64,000 nt of DNA. Source: Aegilops tauschii subsp. strangulata (lineage: Eukaryota > Streptophyta > Magnoliopsida > Poales > Poaceae). Position 1 is the stretch's first letter. Every line of letters begins with the position of its first letter. Shown here one piece after another: positions 48,439 through 59,690 of this stretch. The position numbers and the translations under genes are program-made. Under the pieces are notes generated by a model that saw nothing but the letters and a program-made list of their open reading frames with translations, was not told the DNA's origin and did not search any database. The stretch is from positions 377,749,054-377,813,053 of the forward strand of contig NC_053041.3 of assembly GCF_002575655.3 (NCBI RefSeq), given 5' to 3'.

Positions 48439-51400
48439 TGTAACACCCCGGTAGTTAAGCTAGAGTAATCACACACTAATGGTGCCATGTCATCGCAGTT
48501 AGTTTGCTAAACCTCACTTTGATCCAAACCGAGTTTAAATTCAAAATTTGAAATAAAGTCAAAATAATATTTCTTCAAGCAGTAAAACTAAAATGTTCAC
48601 CTTATCCTATAAATTCTCATGATCATTGTCATGCTGAAACCAACCTCATTTGAATTCCCAAAATGCCCATGGGAATTAATTTAGTGGTCCAGCAGCATTT
48701 AAATTGGCCTTTTCAATTTCTAAAATTGGTTAGCCAACTCCTTTTGACCCCAGCCTTTTTGTTCCATCTCAAGGTATTGTGTTAGATTTATGTGCCAAGT
48801 TTTGTTCAAAATAAAACTCATTTGGTACTAAAAGAAAATGCAAATTAGAGACAGAAATTGGAAAACAGTTAAGAAATAATATTAAAAAATAGTTAAGAAA
48901 TAAAAGGAAAGTGAAAAAGGCCAGAAGCTATTGTGCAACTAGGCTCTAGTTGCACATAGCCACGGCCCAGCCCTTATATGGCTTTCCCCTACCTCTGTTC
49001 ATAAGAGCTCGGTGGATGCCCGTGCGATGTCCATGGCTCAGATCGGCCACGCGACAGCCATCTGCCACTCCCTGGAAATTACAAGAGCGTCCTCGCCCCT
49101 GGCTTGACCTAGGCTCACTTTCCCTTCACCCTCGCGCCGCTCCCCTTCTTCCCCTCGCACACCTGAACCGCCATCGCCACGGCCTCCTCCGTGCAGGCGC
49201 CCAACGACCTCCCCACCATCTGAGACTACATCGGGAGCACCATCTGCCTCGCCTACGATGACTACGTGGAAGGGTTCGACCTCAGAGCCACCGCAACAAC
49301 CGGATCGACGTCGTCTCCAGCCTTCGGCCACCGCGACGCCGTCGACGAATTCATCGCGTTCACTGTACCTCTGACCTCGTCGAGCACCTCTTCCGGCTCA
49401 CCGTGAGCTCCTCTCCCCATTCTCCCTGTTTGCCCCTCGATTTGGTCGCCGTAGGTCACCGATCCACCGCCGTGGCCGAAGCTCCATTTGCGCGCGCCCC
49501 TAACCACGCTCGTCGCGCCTCTGGCCGACCTGGTCGCACCCATGCGCGCCCTTGCCCCGCGCCTCGCCCGTGTTCACCTCCGTCCGCACCCCACCGCGCG
49601 AGCCGCGCCCGCCGCTACCCGCCACTTCCGTCCGCCCTCCCCTCCTACCGGTGCTGCTTTGCTGCCGCTGTTGCCAGGCCTGCGAGCGCCACACGGCAGC
49701 CACTCGCGAGCGCCGCGCTTGGGCCTAGCTCAGCATCGCCTCCGGCCGCGCCCGCTAGCCCTTGCTACAGCCGCCCTGCCCGCTGCCATCAGCCACGCGC
49801 CTGCGCGTGGCCGCCCCTCCCACGTCGCGCACTGAACCTGCTGCTTTGTCCGGCCGTGCCGCCCCTTGTTCCTTGTGCCCGCACTGCAAGCCCGAGCCGC
49901 GGCCTCGCTCACCCCGGCTGGCGCCCGCCCCCACCATGCTCGCCGCAGGTCCGAGCTCCACCGCCCCCTGCTCACTGACGTCGCCGCCACAGCCCACCAC
50001 CGGCTCCCCCACGACCACGGCTCGACTCGCCCGGGAGCACTCGTTCGAACGCCACCACCTACGCGAGCTCCCGTGGCCGGAGTCGGCCTGTTGGCGATTG
50101 TCGGAGCCGCCGGATTAGCGCCGGTGGTTACGCTGACGTGGCATCATTAGATTAGGTTAATCACATGCTTAATTACCTCCCCTGTGTATGATAGTGGGAC
50201 CCGCTGTTTAATTAGAACCATTTAATTAAAGACAATAAACTGTTAGTTCTGAGTCACTGACACGCGGGTCCCACCGAGCCCGCTGACTGGTCAACCGTGC
50301 ACCAGTCAACTGCTGAGTCGGCAGTTGATTGGACCCACTTCAGCCACTGGTGCACCTATCGGTGCACTGCACCGGGCCCAGTGTTTAACTGGAATATTTT
50401 CGAATTAATATTAAATCCAGAAATTTCGGAAAATGCTTTAAACTTCGATAAATCATAGAAAATAATTCATAACTCGGATGAAAATGTTTTCTACATGAAA
50501 GTTGCTCAGAAAAATCTAACGAATCCGAATACGCGGTCTGTTCATCTGTCACATGCCCCTAGCATGCTGAACATGGAACAATCCCCTCTATTTTCGTTTG
50601 TCTGGAAAATGTCAGACGCGGGAAAAACCCCTCCGGATGTTTTCCCTCTCCGTCTGCAACATCTAGCACTGCGGTAGTTCACCCCTAACACCGTGTATTA
50701 CCATGTTATGCTTTATGATGTTTTGTGTGCTTTATATTTATTGTTTCTTCACCCTCTTCTCTCCGGTAGACCCCAAGACTTATGCTGCCACTGTGATCGA
50801 CTATGTCGATGATGACACTTCTTCCTTTTTAGCAAAGCTTCCAGGCAAGCCCCCCCTTGATCACTCCGATATCGCCCATTCCATTCTCTCTCATGCTTAC
50901 ATTAGATTTTGCTACTGTTATTGTTTGCTCCTATTCTGATGCATAGCCTGTTTTTGCTACCTGCTTTCATATCTTGCCTGCTTATTCTAAATGCTTAGTA
51001 TAGACTGGTTAGAGATCCATGAGTGACCTCCACCTTGTCCCAGTTGCCCCGCTTTATGTTCGATGACTCACTCAACGTGATAGACCTCCAGGCCCCGACA
51101 TCGCACATCACCCCCCTTAGTTGTACGACTCTGCAAAGTTACTATCGAGTGCCGAGGGTGATACCTCGCCAGCACTTCTGATGTTAACCCTGTAGTGCAG
51201 CTATTCGGTCATGGTCATCGAGGGTGATTCCTCCTTGACCACTCCCGATAACGACTCTGTCATGCAACCCCTCAAGTGTGGACCAACGAGGGCGATTCCT
51301 CCAAGTCCGCCTTGATGGTTACGTCGAGTGGGAATCCATCGAGGGTGATTCCTCAGGTTTCCCCCTTGCTGTTTTGGACACACGGTTACTTGGACTTTCC

Positions 51401-52797
51401 ACAGAACCATGATGACATTGGGTCGGCCCCGAGGGGTACCCGCGAGTGATGTGAAGTCGGGTTGATCTAGAGGATACCTGCAAGTTTTCCATGCGGCGCG
51501 ACTGGGCATTCTTAGCCCTTGCCGCAAGTCCGTGAGACGGGGCGACGGGACCACATATCATGGATCATTGATCGTTACCGCACTACCAAGACACTAACGG
51601 TTTGGATATTTGATCCGAGTAGGCCTCTGGCCTTTTTGCACTGACCACCACGCGGGAATAAGTATGGGCACTCTGCGTCGTATGATTCTTCCAAAAGCTC
51701 ACTGACATCAGCGACTGAGTGGTGCGCGCTGGGTTGGACTGGTTAAGCTTGCACTTGTATAAGGGGGCTAGGTCTGCTCACCGGCCGCGTTCGCAACGCG
51801 CAGGATTGCAAAGGACGATTGGCTCATGACCCCTTCGCATTTAGGATGTAGACTAGCGTTCTGTCCTCTCTGTTGAGCCTAGGTAGGACTACGGCGTGTT
51901 GATCCGCCGAGGCCGGTCATGACCTGATGGTGTGTCCGGCCGGAGTTGATCGAGCATGTTGGGTAAGTTTGTGCACCCCTGCAGGGAAGTTTGATCTATT
52001 CGAATAGTCGGGTCCACGGTAACGGACACTCGGAGTTGTATCCCGATCGATACAACTAGAACTTGATGCTGAGGTATGTAATGGAAATGATGGCTCCTGG
52101 ATTGTTTTCTCACAGGGAGTCGAGGAAGTGATCTCTGGGCGATGTTACAACATACTTACTAATATTATAATATGCCACTCTTATCTCTTCTGATGCTGCA
52201 AGATGCTTGGAGCTGCTTGAAGATGCTAGTCTTTGATAGGCTAGGCTTTCCCCTTCTCTTCTGGCATTCTGCAGTTCAGTCCACAGATACTACCCATTTC
52301 ATTGATACTGATGCATACGTAGTATAGATCCTTGCTTGCGAGTACTTTGGATGAGTACTCGTGGTTGCTTTGCTCCCCGTTGTCCACCTCTTACCATTCT
52401 TTTCGGATTTTGCAACCAGATGGTGGAGCCTAGGAGCCAGATGCCACCGTCGACGACGACTACTACTACCACGAGGGTGCTTACTACTACGTGGAGGCCA
52501 TCGACGACCAGGAGTAGTTAGGAGGCTCCCAGGCAGGAGGCCTTGCCTTTTCGATCGTTGTTGCTTTTGTGCTAGCCTTCTTAAGGCAAACTTGTTTAAC
52601 TCATGTTTGTACTCAGATAATGTTGGTTCCGCTAACTCGTTTGTATTCGAGCCCTCGAGGCCCCTGGCTTGTAATATAAAGCTTGTATTATTTTAATTTG
52701 TGTTTAGAGTTGTGTTGTGATATCTTCCCGTGAGTCCCTAATCTTGATTGTACACATTTGAGTGTATGATTAGTGTACGATTGAATCGGGGGCGTCA
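48439..52797 (+). mobile_element. 5' LTR of element G (Tekay-type)
   Basis: The LTR is 4359 bp, starting TGTAACACCCCGGTAG and ending CGGGGGCGTCA, with the initiator-Met primer site right after it. A GC-rich block (about 48950-50130) gives several long proline-rich chance ORFs. A gene-like stretch of a different character lies at 49182-49405, and another (49 to 52 kb) encodes DDDYYYHEGAYYYVEA around 52450-52515. These may be old gene fragments carried in the LTR but I cannot name a source. Confidence 0.8.
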
Positions 52798-52802
52798 TAA
52801 GT

Positions 52803-52814
52803 TGGTATCAGAGC
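52803..52814 (+). promoter_or_regulatory. Primer binding site of element G (initiator tRNA-Met)
   Basis: TGGTATCAGAGC, the standard initiator-Met primer site, lies five bases after the LTR end. Confidence 0.92.
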
Positions 52815-54206
52815 CAACTGCCTATAGGTAGCCCCCTTCCAACTCCTTGGCCGAAGTTGAGTCTAGTCATTGAAAAGTTTTTACTAACATGGTTGTGTGG
52901 CTTACGGGCCCACGTCGCCATTGGGTGGTATTAGTATCTTTTATTCCTTGTCTTTACTCTGGGATTCTGATCTCTCTTCTATTCGGGTTATATATTTTAG
53001 TAACTCTAACTCTAGGTTCTCGTAACTACTTCCTCCCGGAGAGCCACTCAATCCAGATGATCGCCCGCTTCACCAGAAGATTCTGAAGATACTTTTTGAT
53101 GTTTTCCGAGACCCTTGTGCCCATAACTTTTGCAATTCCCTTCCATCGATAAACCCCTATGGATAACTACATACACTTGTCGTTCATACAATCATTCCTA
53201 GTTGATCTTTTTATTACAAGATACATTGAATTATTCTCTGACTTCTTAAGAATCCTTTAAGCTACTGCCTTGCAGCTCTTTTCCACATGAATACACCTAC
53301 GAGTAATTCCTCACACTTACCGAGGATTCGATCATCCCTAGTTGTTCTTGTGTTTCACAAAATTCTTCGAAATACTATTCGATCTCCCAAAATCCTCAGT
53401 AGCTTATTGATCTTGTTCTTCACTACCTACTTGCATTATGGTTAATTCACTACGTCTAGCAATATCCATTGAAATCCATTGTGGTTGACTTTCTGATCCT
53501 ATTGATTCAACATGTGTGTGAATGCACGCAATCATCAGTTGATCCTTATGAAATTCGTCCTTTTGGCTCAGACGTCACTTCAAACATGAGCTGGTTCTCG
53601 GCAAATCAAACCTTGATTGATTGTCGATCTATGTCGATTCAACTCAATTATCTTTTGAGAAGAGCCCCTTCTTCTGATCCCCCGATTTGGAAATCATAAT
53701 TCCTTTGTATTTAAGCTTTGAAGTTATCCAGATATTTCTATAATCCGATGCCTTTGCACTATTTCTTCTTCTGGTTGAGCATCGATACTCACATCAGATT
53801 CTTTGTGGTCTGCCATATCCTTTGGTGGATTATTATCTGACCGTTCCTGCATATTCTCAAATCCTTGAGTTCTTCCCCTGATACATAATGCCTTTGGTAA
53901 ATTGTATCCCCTGCTTTTTGCTAACCATGCTCTACCTCCGAGCTTGAGTTACTTACTCCTGAAGTTTGTGGAATAGGTTCCTAAGATGCCCCTATGGGTT
54001 GAAAATATGCCTTCCCTAATCCATTTGAACCCGAGAGTTTTAACGAGTCTTACTCTTCTGGTATTTTTCCAGATAACATTTCAACACTACAACTTCTTCG
54101 AAAGCGTGAAGTGAATGGAAAGTTGTGCATTGAAGAAGTGGGAGTCGACCTTGAACTTGTGTTCATGCCCATGGACTCGTACCACTGCAGGATACTGCTA
54201 ACGCGA
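52815..54206 (+). mobile_element. Element G 5' leader, no gag seen
   Basis: AT-rich leader with only short ORFs. The expected chromovirus gag is not reached; it is separated by the CACTA-like insertion that starts near 54207 and lies outside the window, or is lost. No other feature is seen. Confidence 0.6.
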
Positions 54207-54339
54207 CACTACGATCAGAGACCCTTTGTCGAAACTGTGTGCGATGCAATAATCGCAAACGGTGGTGTAAAAAACCGTCAAAAAAGGTGCAAAACATTTG
54301 CAATGGCAGAGCCATCAAACACGGTTCAGATTTGAGTTG

Positions 54340-54760
54340 CGTGTGCGATGCAGGAGACGCGGTTAATCCATTCAAATTCTCTGCGATGAGGCAGCCATAA
54401 CAATGTGTGTGCGATGCAGGACACACGGTTAATCCATTCGAACTGTTTGCGATGAGGTAGAACAACAGAAACGGCCAGCCATATCAATGTGTGTGCGATA
54501 TACGGCATACGGTTAACTCGGACGAACTATTTTTGATTAGGGAGCACAACAGAAACGGTTCAACTTAACAAGATGTGTGTGATATGCGGCATACAGTTCA
54601 CATGGATGAACTGTTTGCGATGAGCCAAAAGAACACAAACAAGTCGTGTAAATAAGATGTGTGTGATACGTGGCAAACAATCGACTCGGATGAACTATTT
54701 GCGATGAGAAATTACAGCACAGACGGTCAATACAGTTACTTCGTGTGTGATTCTGTGTGT
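54340..54760. repeat. Subterminal repeats, ~84-bp unit, five degenerate copies
   Basis: Units start at about 54340, 54404, 54488, 54574 and 54658, with spacing close to 84 for the last four. Each has TGTGTGcGAT, then GG.A.ACGGTTAA, then GAACT.TTTGCGATGAG. Further half-copies flank them at 54232-54260 and 54740-54850. They are probably transposase binding sites. Confidence 0.75.
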
Positions 54761-54849
54761 ACAAAAAACTTTGAAAAATGCAAACTAGTTGCTTGCGGTG
54801 GCGGAGTATCGCACACGATGCGTCTGCGAGTACTCGTGTGCGATGATTA

Positions 54850-55199
54850 GTATGTTACACATAAGTTTCCTTATGTTAAGATGTGTGTGAATTTGCAATA
54901 TGGACAGTTAATATGCAAATGCCTTCTGGACATCGGGCACACGCTTAAACTCAATGAACTGTGTACGATACTAATACTTTCCATGAAAATTTATGAACTT
55001 GGGTAACAGCATTTGAGTAACATATATATAGTGGTTACACTGTTCGACAAAGGAGGATCTTCGTAACACGGTTTTGACAACCATATCCATTTCTACATAC
55101 TTAACATAGTAACAACTATCACATTTTAAGAGGCTAAGGGCCAACAACCATATGGTACATATCTACATACTTAACATATATAGTAACAGCTAGCACATT
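54850..55199. other. Non-coding part of the CACTA-like element with a direct repeat
   Basis: A near-duplicate of about 60 bp occurs at 55078-55135 and 55143-55206 (common words CTACATACTTAACATA and CACATTTTAAGA). The second copy overlaps the 3' end of the minus-strand gene, so it may be untranslated region. No gene is seen. Confidence 0.55.
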
Positions 55200-56072
55200 T
55201 TAAGAAGCAGCTTGATCACGGCGACTCGGCATCTCGTCAATGAAAAGGAAGAGCCCTCCTATGCCTTGGTAGAGCATGAGTAGAACAGTGTCTCCAATTT
55301 TCCAATATGGATCCATTGCCACGAGAAGAGAGAACTTGTTAATTTGAATGGTTCCATTTCTGCGGGAAATGCAGTACCTTGCAATCACTTTGGCATTATT
55401 AGCAGGCACAAGTGTAATTCGACCACGCCGGGAAATCGATCCAGGAACTACTACAGGGGGCAATTTCTGTTGACATGTAGAATATAAAACAATTGTAACA
55501 TATCGTTGATGATATATATAGTTTATGAGCATCAACATTAAAATAAGACTTTTTACCAGCGTTTTGTGCACACAATTGGTCTTGTTTAGTGTGTGCACCA
55601 TAGGTCTAATTAATCCCATCCAAAATCCAGCGTTCATACGATGTGCTATCTCTGTCAGATTATCAACAAAGTTTATGACATGCTTCAAGTCCTTCCAGTG
55701 AAATTTGGTACGCTTAGTAACATACAAATCGTTCACTATGCATCCAACATATCCTTCTTAAAAGGTGGAAAGGTATTATTTATTCAGAACATGGCAGAAG
55801 AATATATAGTGCGCATAAATTGGTAAATATAATTTGTTACTGCCTAGGAACGGAGTCAGAATATGATATCACAATTGGTTGATTAAATAGTGATCAATTG
55901 GTTGCTTAAATAGTAATATGACAGCATGGAGAAAGTTGAAAGGACACTAACCTTGATGAGACTTTGATCAGCTGATGACGTTGGGGAAGTAAACATCCAT
56001 GTTAATTAGACCAGGCTGTGGTGCACGCACTAGAATTTTATTGCCAGCTTTTAGTTCATAATGATGAGGACA
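55200..56072 (-). pseudogene. Intron-containing gene of the CACTA-like element, unknown product, 5' end lost
   Basis: Read on the minus strand. Exon a is 56072 to about 55953, with HHYELKAGNKILVRAPQPG, a one-base frameshift near 55980 and a donor GGTTAGT. Exon b is 55756-55557, preceded by CCACCTTTTAAG as acceptor. Exon c is 55466-55200, joined by a 90-nt intron (55556-55467, GTAAAA...CAACAG). The C-terminal part reads SRRGRITLVPANNAKVIARY and GDTVLLMLYQGIGGLFLF. The strand and helix pattern is vaguely like a B3 DNA-binding domain, which I offer only as a guess. It may be the second ORF of the transposon. It is cut by element H upstream of 56072. Confidence 0.55.
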
Positions 56073-56610
56073 TGTACCTAGGGTAGGGTCGCAGGCGTGA
56101 CCTAAATACCCTCCCCAAGGACATCACTCTAAAGCCAGAAGCATTCGAGGGGTACCATCACCCACTCGACCAAAAACATATCCACTCGGAGGAATCAAGA
56201 TCACTCGATCGTAACAAGAAACACTCGACGGATAGAAGACCTAAAGTCACTCTACACAGCAACAGTCGAGCATTAACTCCTAGACTTAATAGCCATTTAT
56301 AACACTTTATTATGGACGTTACCGGTAACGCCCCCCTCTTGATGTACCTTAAATCCCTTGTAACGTGGGCTGGCCGGGGTCCTGGCGCACTCTATATAAG
56401 CCACCCCCCTCCACATGCACAAGGGTTCGCACCCCCTATAACACACGCGCATATAATCCAGTCGACCGCCTCCGGGCTCCGAGACGTAGGACTGTTACTT
56501 CCTTCGAGAAGGGCCTGAACTCGTAAAACTCGTGCGTACAGCTTCTCCATAGCTGGATCTTGCCTCTACATCCCTACCCCCATTCTACTGTCGGACTTAG
56601 AACCACGATA
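56073..56610 (+). mobile_element. 5' LTR of element H (Tat-type Gypsy, Fatima-like)
   Basis: It is a short LTR, 538 bp, starting TGTACCTAGGGTAGGG and ending near ACCACGATA. A TATA box TCTATATAAG lies at 56391-56400. The primer site follows two bases later. The end is TA, not CA, so the terminus is mutated or off by a few bases. The Fatima-like label is from memory. Confidence 0.75.
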
Positions 56611-56612
56611 GT

Positions 56613-56630
56613 TGGCGCCCACCGTGGGGC
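56613..56630 (+). promoter_or_regulatory. Primer binding site of element H
   Basis: TGGCGCCCACCGTGGGGC starts two bases after the LTR end. This form of primer site is common in Tat-type plant Gypsy elements. I am not certain which tRNA it pairs with. Confidence 0.8.
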
Positions 56631-56683
56631 AGGTGTCTTAGCGACTTGTTGGAGAAGTTGCAATTTTTCCGATCCCCATCAGC

Positions 56684-59147
56684 ATGGTTTCAGGCGGAGG
56701 ATTGGCCGAGGGCCGCGAGATCCGTCTCGGCGCGCTCGTGTTCGACACCGACGGCTCCGCTTGGCTCCAAGAAGCTCCACTCGACGTCGAGGCGTTCCCC
56801 GTCCGTGGGGCAACGCACTTTCGCGCGTGCGTCCGCGACGTCCTCCTGCGGCAGCCGTCGACCCAGTGTCGGTCGGCTTCGATGGCGTCTTCACTCCCTG
56901 CTGCCCGCCGGCACAAGCATTCCGGTCGGTCGAGGCTCCAGCGGTGGGTGAGGCACGCGGTGGCTCGCCAGTCGGCCACCCCCCAAGTCGCGGCAATCGA
57001 GCCCGACGAAACTCTCTACGGCATGTTCGACTGGCTCCGTTGAGACCGCATCCGAGTGCGACAGCAGTGACCCCGCGGCGGAAGTCCTGATGGTCAACAG
57101 ACCGCGTAGTCCTCCTGGCTTCCGCCGCGACGACGGTGGTGATGGCAGAGGCGATCCGTCGCGTGTCCACGAGGAGTACCGCCCCGAGCCCCTCTCTTCG
57201 CAGCAGAGGGAAGAGCTTCGCCGCCGTAACATGGATGCACTTCACACTCCTATCGTTGGAGAAACCCCCAAGGCCCGGGCCTAGGAGGAGGTGCGCGTGG
57301 CCAATTTGGCTGAGCGCACTCGACTGGAGAATCTCCAGCACGCACTCGACGAGCGTGCTCGGTAGCGAGTTCCTGAATCCAGTCGACGACAACTTTTTCC
57401 GCCTCCAACCCAGGTATATCGAACTCCGATCCAGAATCTCACAGCTGCTGCCCGAATAGCAGAGTCGATTCAGCCTTCCCAGTCGGAGGCTGGTAGGGGT
57501 TTCATGCAGATCCGGGCTTTGCTCCGGGCGGCGGGGGAGCAGAACACAACAGTGTCATAGTCTCAGAATAGGATTCATAGTAGATCTATAGTGGTAGACA
57601 CAGTTCAGTCGGCTCACAGCCCAAGATCACCTCCAAGGCGTGAGGGACGTGGAGATCGACAGGATCAGTACAGAAACCGTGAGTAGTATGATCTTCGTCG
57701 AGTACCCACTCCTCCCCCAAGGAGTGGGTCGTACGCGCCTCGGCAACACGATGACAGGCGCCCTCACAGTGGTGGGCGAAGGATTCCAGTCGACCCCCAG
57801 GAGCCAGGCTTTGACGCGAGATCCATTCTTGTTCAAGGTCTGGTTGACAGGAACAGAGCACACAGAGATGGCCACAATAGAGATTACCCGACCGGCAGCA
57901 GGGTGCATGTTTCAGGTCCCGAGTGTTTCAGCAGAGCCATCAGAGCAGCAGTGATTCCTCCCAACTTCAGGTTGGCGACTGGAGTCAGCAAGTTCACTGG
58001 TGAGTCCAAGCCTGACACTTGGCTTGAGGACTACCGAGTGGCTGTGCAGATTGGTGGTGGCAATGATGAAGTGGCCATGAAGCACCTTCCTCTGATGTTC
58101 GAGGGCTCGGCCAGAGCGTGGTTGAATCAGTTAGCACCTGGCAGTATTTATAGCTGGGAAGAGCTTGCCCGAGTGTTTGTCAGAACATTTGAAGGTACAT
58201 GCAAATGGCCAGCAGGGCTAACAGAGCTACAGTCTTGTGTGCAGAAGTCGAATGAAACTTTGAGAGATTATATCCAGAGATGGATCACGTTGCACCACAC
58301 GGTGGAGAATGTGTCTGATCACCAAGCAGTTTGTGCCTTGAAGGAAGGCGTCAAGTATCGAGAATTGAATCTGAAGTTCGGTCGGACCGGAGATATGTCT
58401 CTGAGTCGAATGATGGAAATTGCCACCAAGTATGCTAATGGTGAAGAGGAGGATCGGCTCCGGAGTGGCAAGCACAAAACAGTCGCCCACGAAACCGGGG
58501 GAGGGAACTCCAGTCGGAAGCAGAAGCGCAAAGCCGAGCCAGCTGCTCCCGTAGAAGCCTTAGCCGTGACTCAAGGAAAGTTCAAGGGGAAGCCCAAAGG
58601 GCCATGGAACCCCAAGAAAGTAAAAGATCAAGATGGAAATGATGTGTTGGATTTACCATGCCACATTCACACCAAAAAAGATGAGGAGGGTAATCTCATT
58701 TACCCGAAACATACCAGTCGACAATGTCGGCTCCTAATCCAACAATTCCGAGAGAAACAGCCCAAAGAGAAGGAGAAAGAATCAGACAAAGTTCAGGATA
58801 AGGAAGAGGACGATGATGGTTACCCCCACGTCAATTCAACTCTGATGATTTTTGCTGATGTTGAGAGCAAAAGTCGACTGAAAGTCATCAACAGAGAAGT
58901 GAACATGGTCGCTCCGGCGACGCCAAGTTATTTGAAGTGGTCTCAGACTGCCATTATATTCGACCAGTCTGATCACCCAACACACGTAGCCACCCCTGGG
59001 AGGCAAGCATTGGTGGTCGACCCAGTCGTCGAAGGCACTCGGTTGACTAAGGTTCTGATGGATGGTGGCAGTGGCCTTAATATACTGTATGTAGAGACCT
59101 TGAAGGGAATGGGCATTCCGATGTCCAGACTCAGTGAAAAAATTTGA
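56684..59147 (+). pseudogene. gag: Element H gag and start of protease (broken)
   Basis: It begins at ATG 56684 (MVSGGGLAEGREIRLGALVF). This N-terminal piece stays open to 57043, and further pieces continue in other frames (57090-57284, RPRSPPGFRRDDGGDGRG). The main open segment is 57903-59147, 414 codons. It carries the Gypsy capsid domain (FTGESKPDTWLEDYRVAVQ, RAWLNQLAPGSIYSWEEL, about 57980-58180), a basic linker (RKQKRKAEP), a Cys/His segment (LPCHIHTKKDEEG ... HTSRQC) and the protease active site VLMDGGSGLNILY near 59060. Before the damage it was one polyprotein with pol. At least two frameshifts lie between 57030 and 57900. Confidence 0.82.
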
Positions 59148-59518
59148 GTTTCCATGGAGTTATTCCTGGCAAGAAGGCTGAGTCACTCGGCCAGATCGCC
59201 CTCGATGTGGTTTTCGGTGATTCCAAGAATTATTGCAAAGAAAAGTTGACGTTTGAAGTTGTGAATTTCCAGAGTGCTTATCATGCTATTTTGGGCAGGC
59301 CGGCTTATGCACGTTTCATGGCTCGACCATGTTACGTTTACCTCAAATTGAAGATGCCTGGTCCTAAAGGAGTGATCACTATCACTGGCAATCGGAAGAA
59401 GGCAGAAGAGTGCTTCTAGAAGGGCTCAAAGATCGCCGATGTGCAAATGGCAGTAGTGGAATTGCAGGAGTATCAAAAAAATGCAGATCCGAGTGATTTG
59501 TCAAGCTAAGAAGCCTGC
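59144..59518 (+). pseudogene. pol: Element H protease C-terminal part
   Basis: After a frameshift near 59140 the protease fold continues in another frame (HGVIPGKKAESLGQIALDVV, AYHAILGRPAYARF). A TAG at 59417-59419 and further damage separate it from RT. Confidence 0.75.
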
Positions 59519-59690
59519 CACGGATTCAGCATTTCAGTCGTCTGGTGAAACGAAGTCGTTTCATATTCACCCGACCGATCCCAATGCTGCTCCGACTCAC
59601 ATTTCGACAACACTCGACTCCAAATAGGAAGAAGCGCTCATCCAGTTCCTCCGTGAGAACTGGGACATCTTTGCATGGAAACCTTCTGAC

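Larger units (their letters stand above)
54207..56072. mobile_element. CACTA-like DNA transposon, one end
   Basis: The proposed terminus is CACTACGATCAGAGACCC at 54207, followed by about 550 bp of short subterminal repeats, as is typical of CACTA elements. A minus-strand multi-exon gene comes next (55200-56072). The right part is cut by element H at 56073. CACTA is my best classification; the exact terminus and the 3-bp duplication cannot be confirmed because the other end is not visible. Confidence 0.5.

Noticed and set aside
49403..50150. Long Pro/Ala-rich ORFs (up to 191 codons) in the G LTR
   Set aside because: Compositional artefact of a GC-rich LTR; several frames are open at once and none resembles a protein.
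54085..54206. CACTACAACTTC at 54085 as the transposon terminus
   Set aside because: The subterminal repeats start only after 54225 and the intervening sequence looks like G leader; the CACTACGATC at 54207 fits better, though neither is proven.
56679..57392. 237-codon minus-strand ORF opposite H gag
   Set aside because: Shadow of the GC-rich gag N-terminus on the other strand; no recognisable domain.
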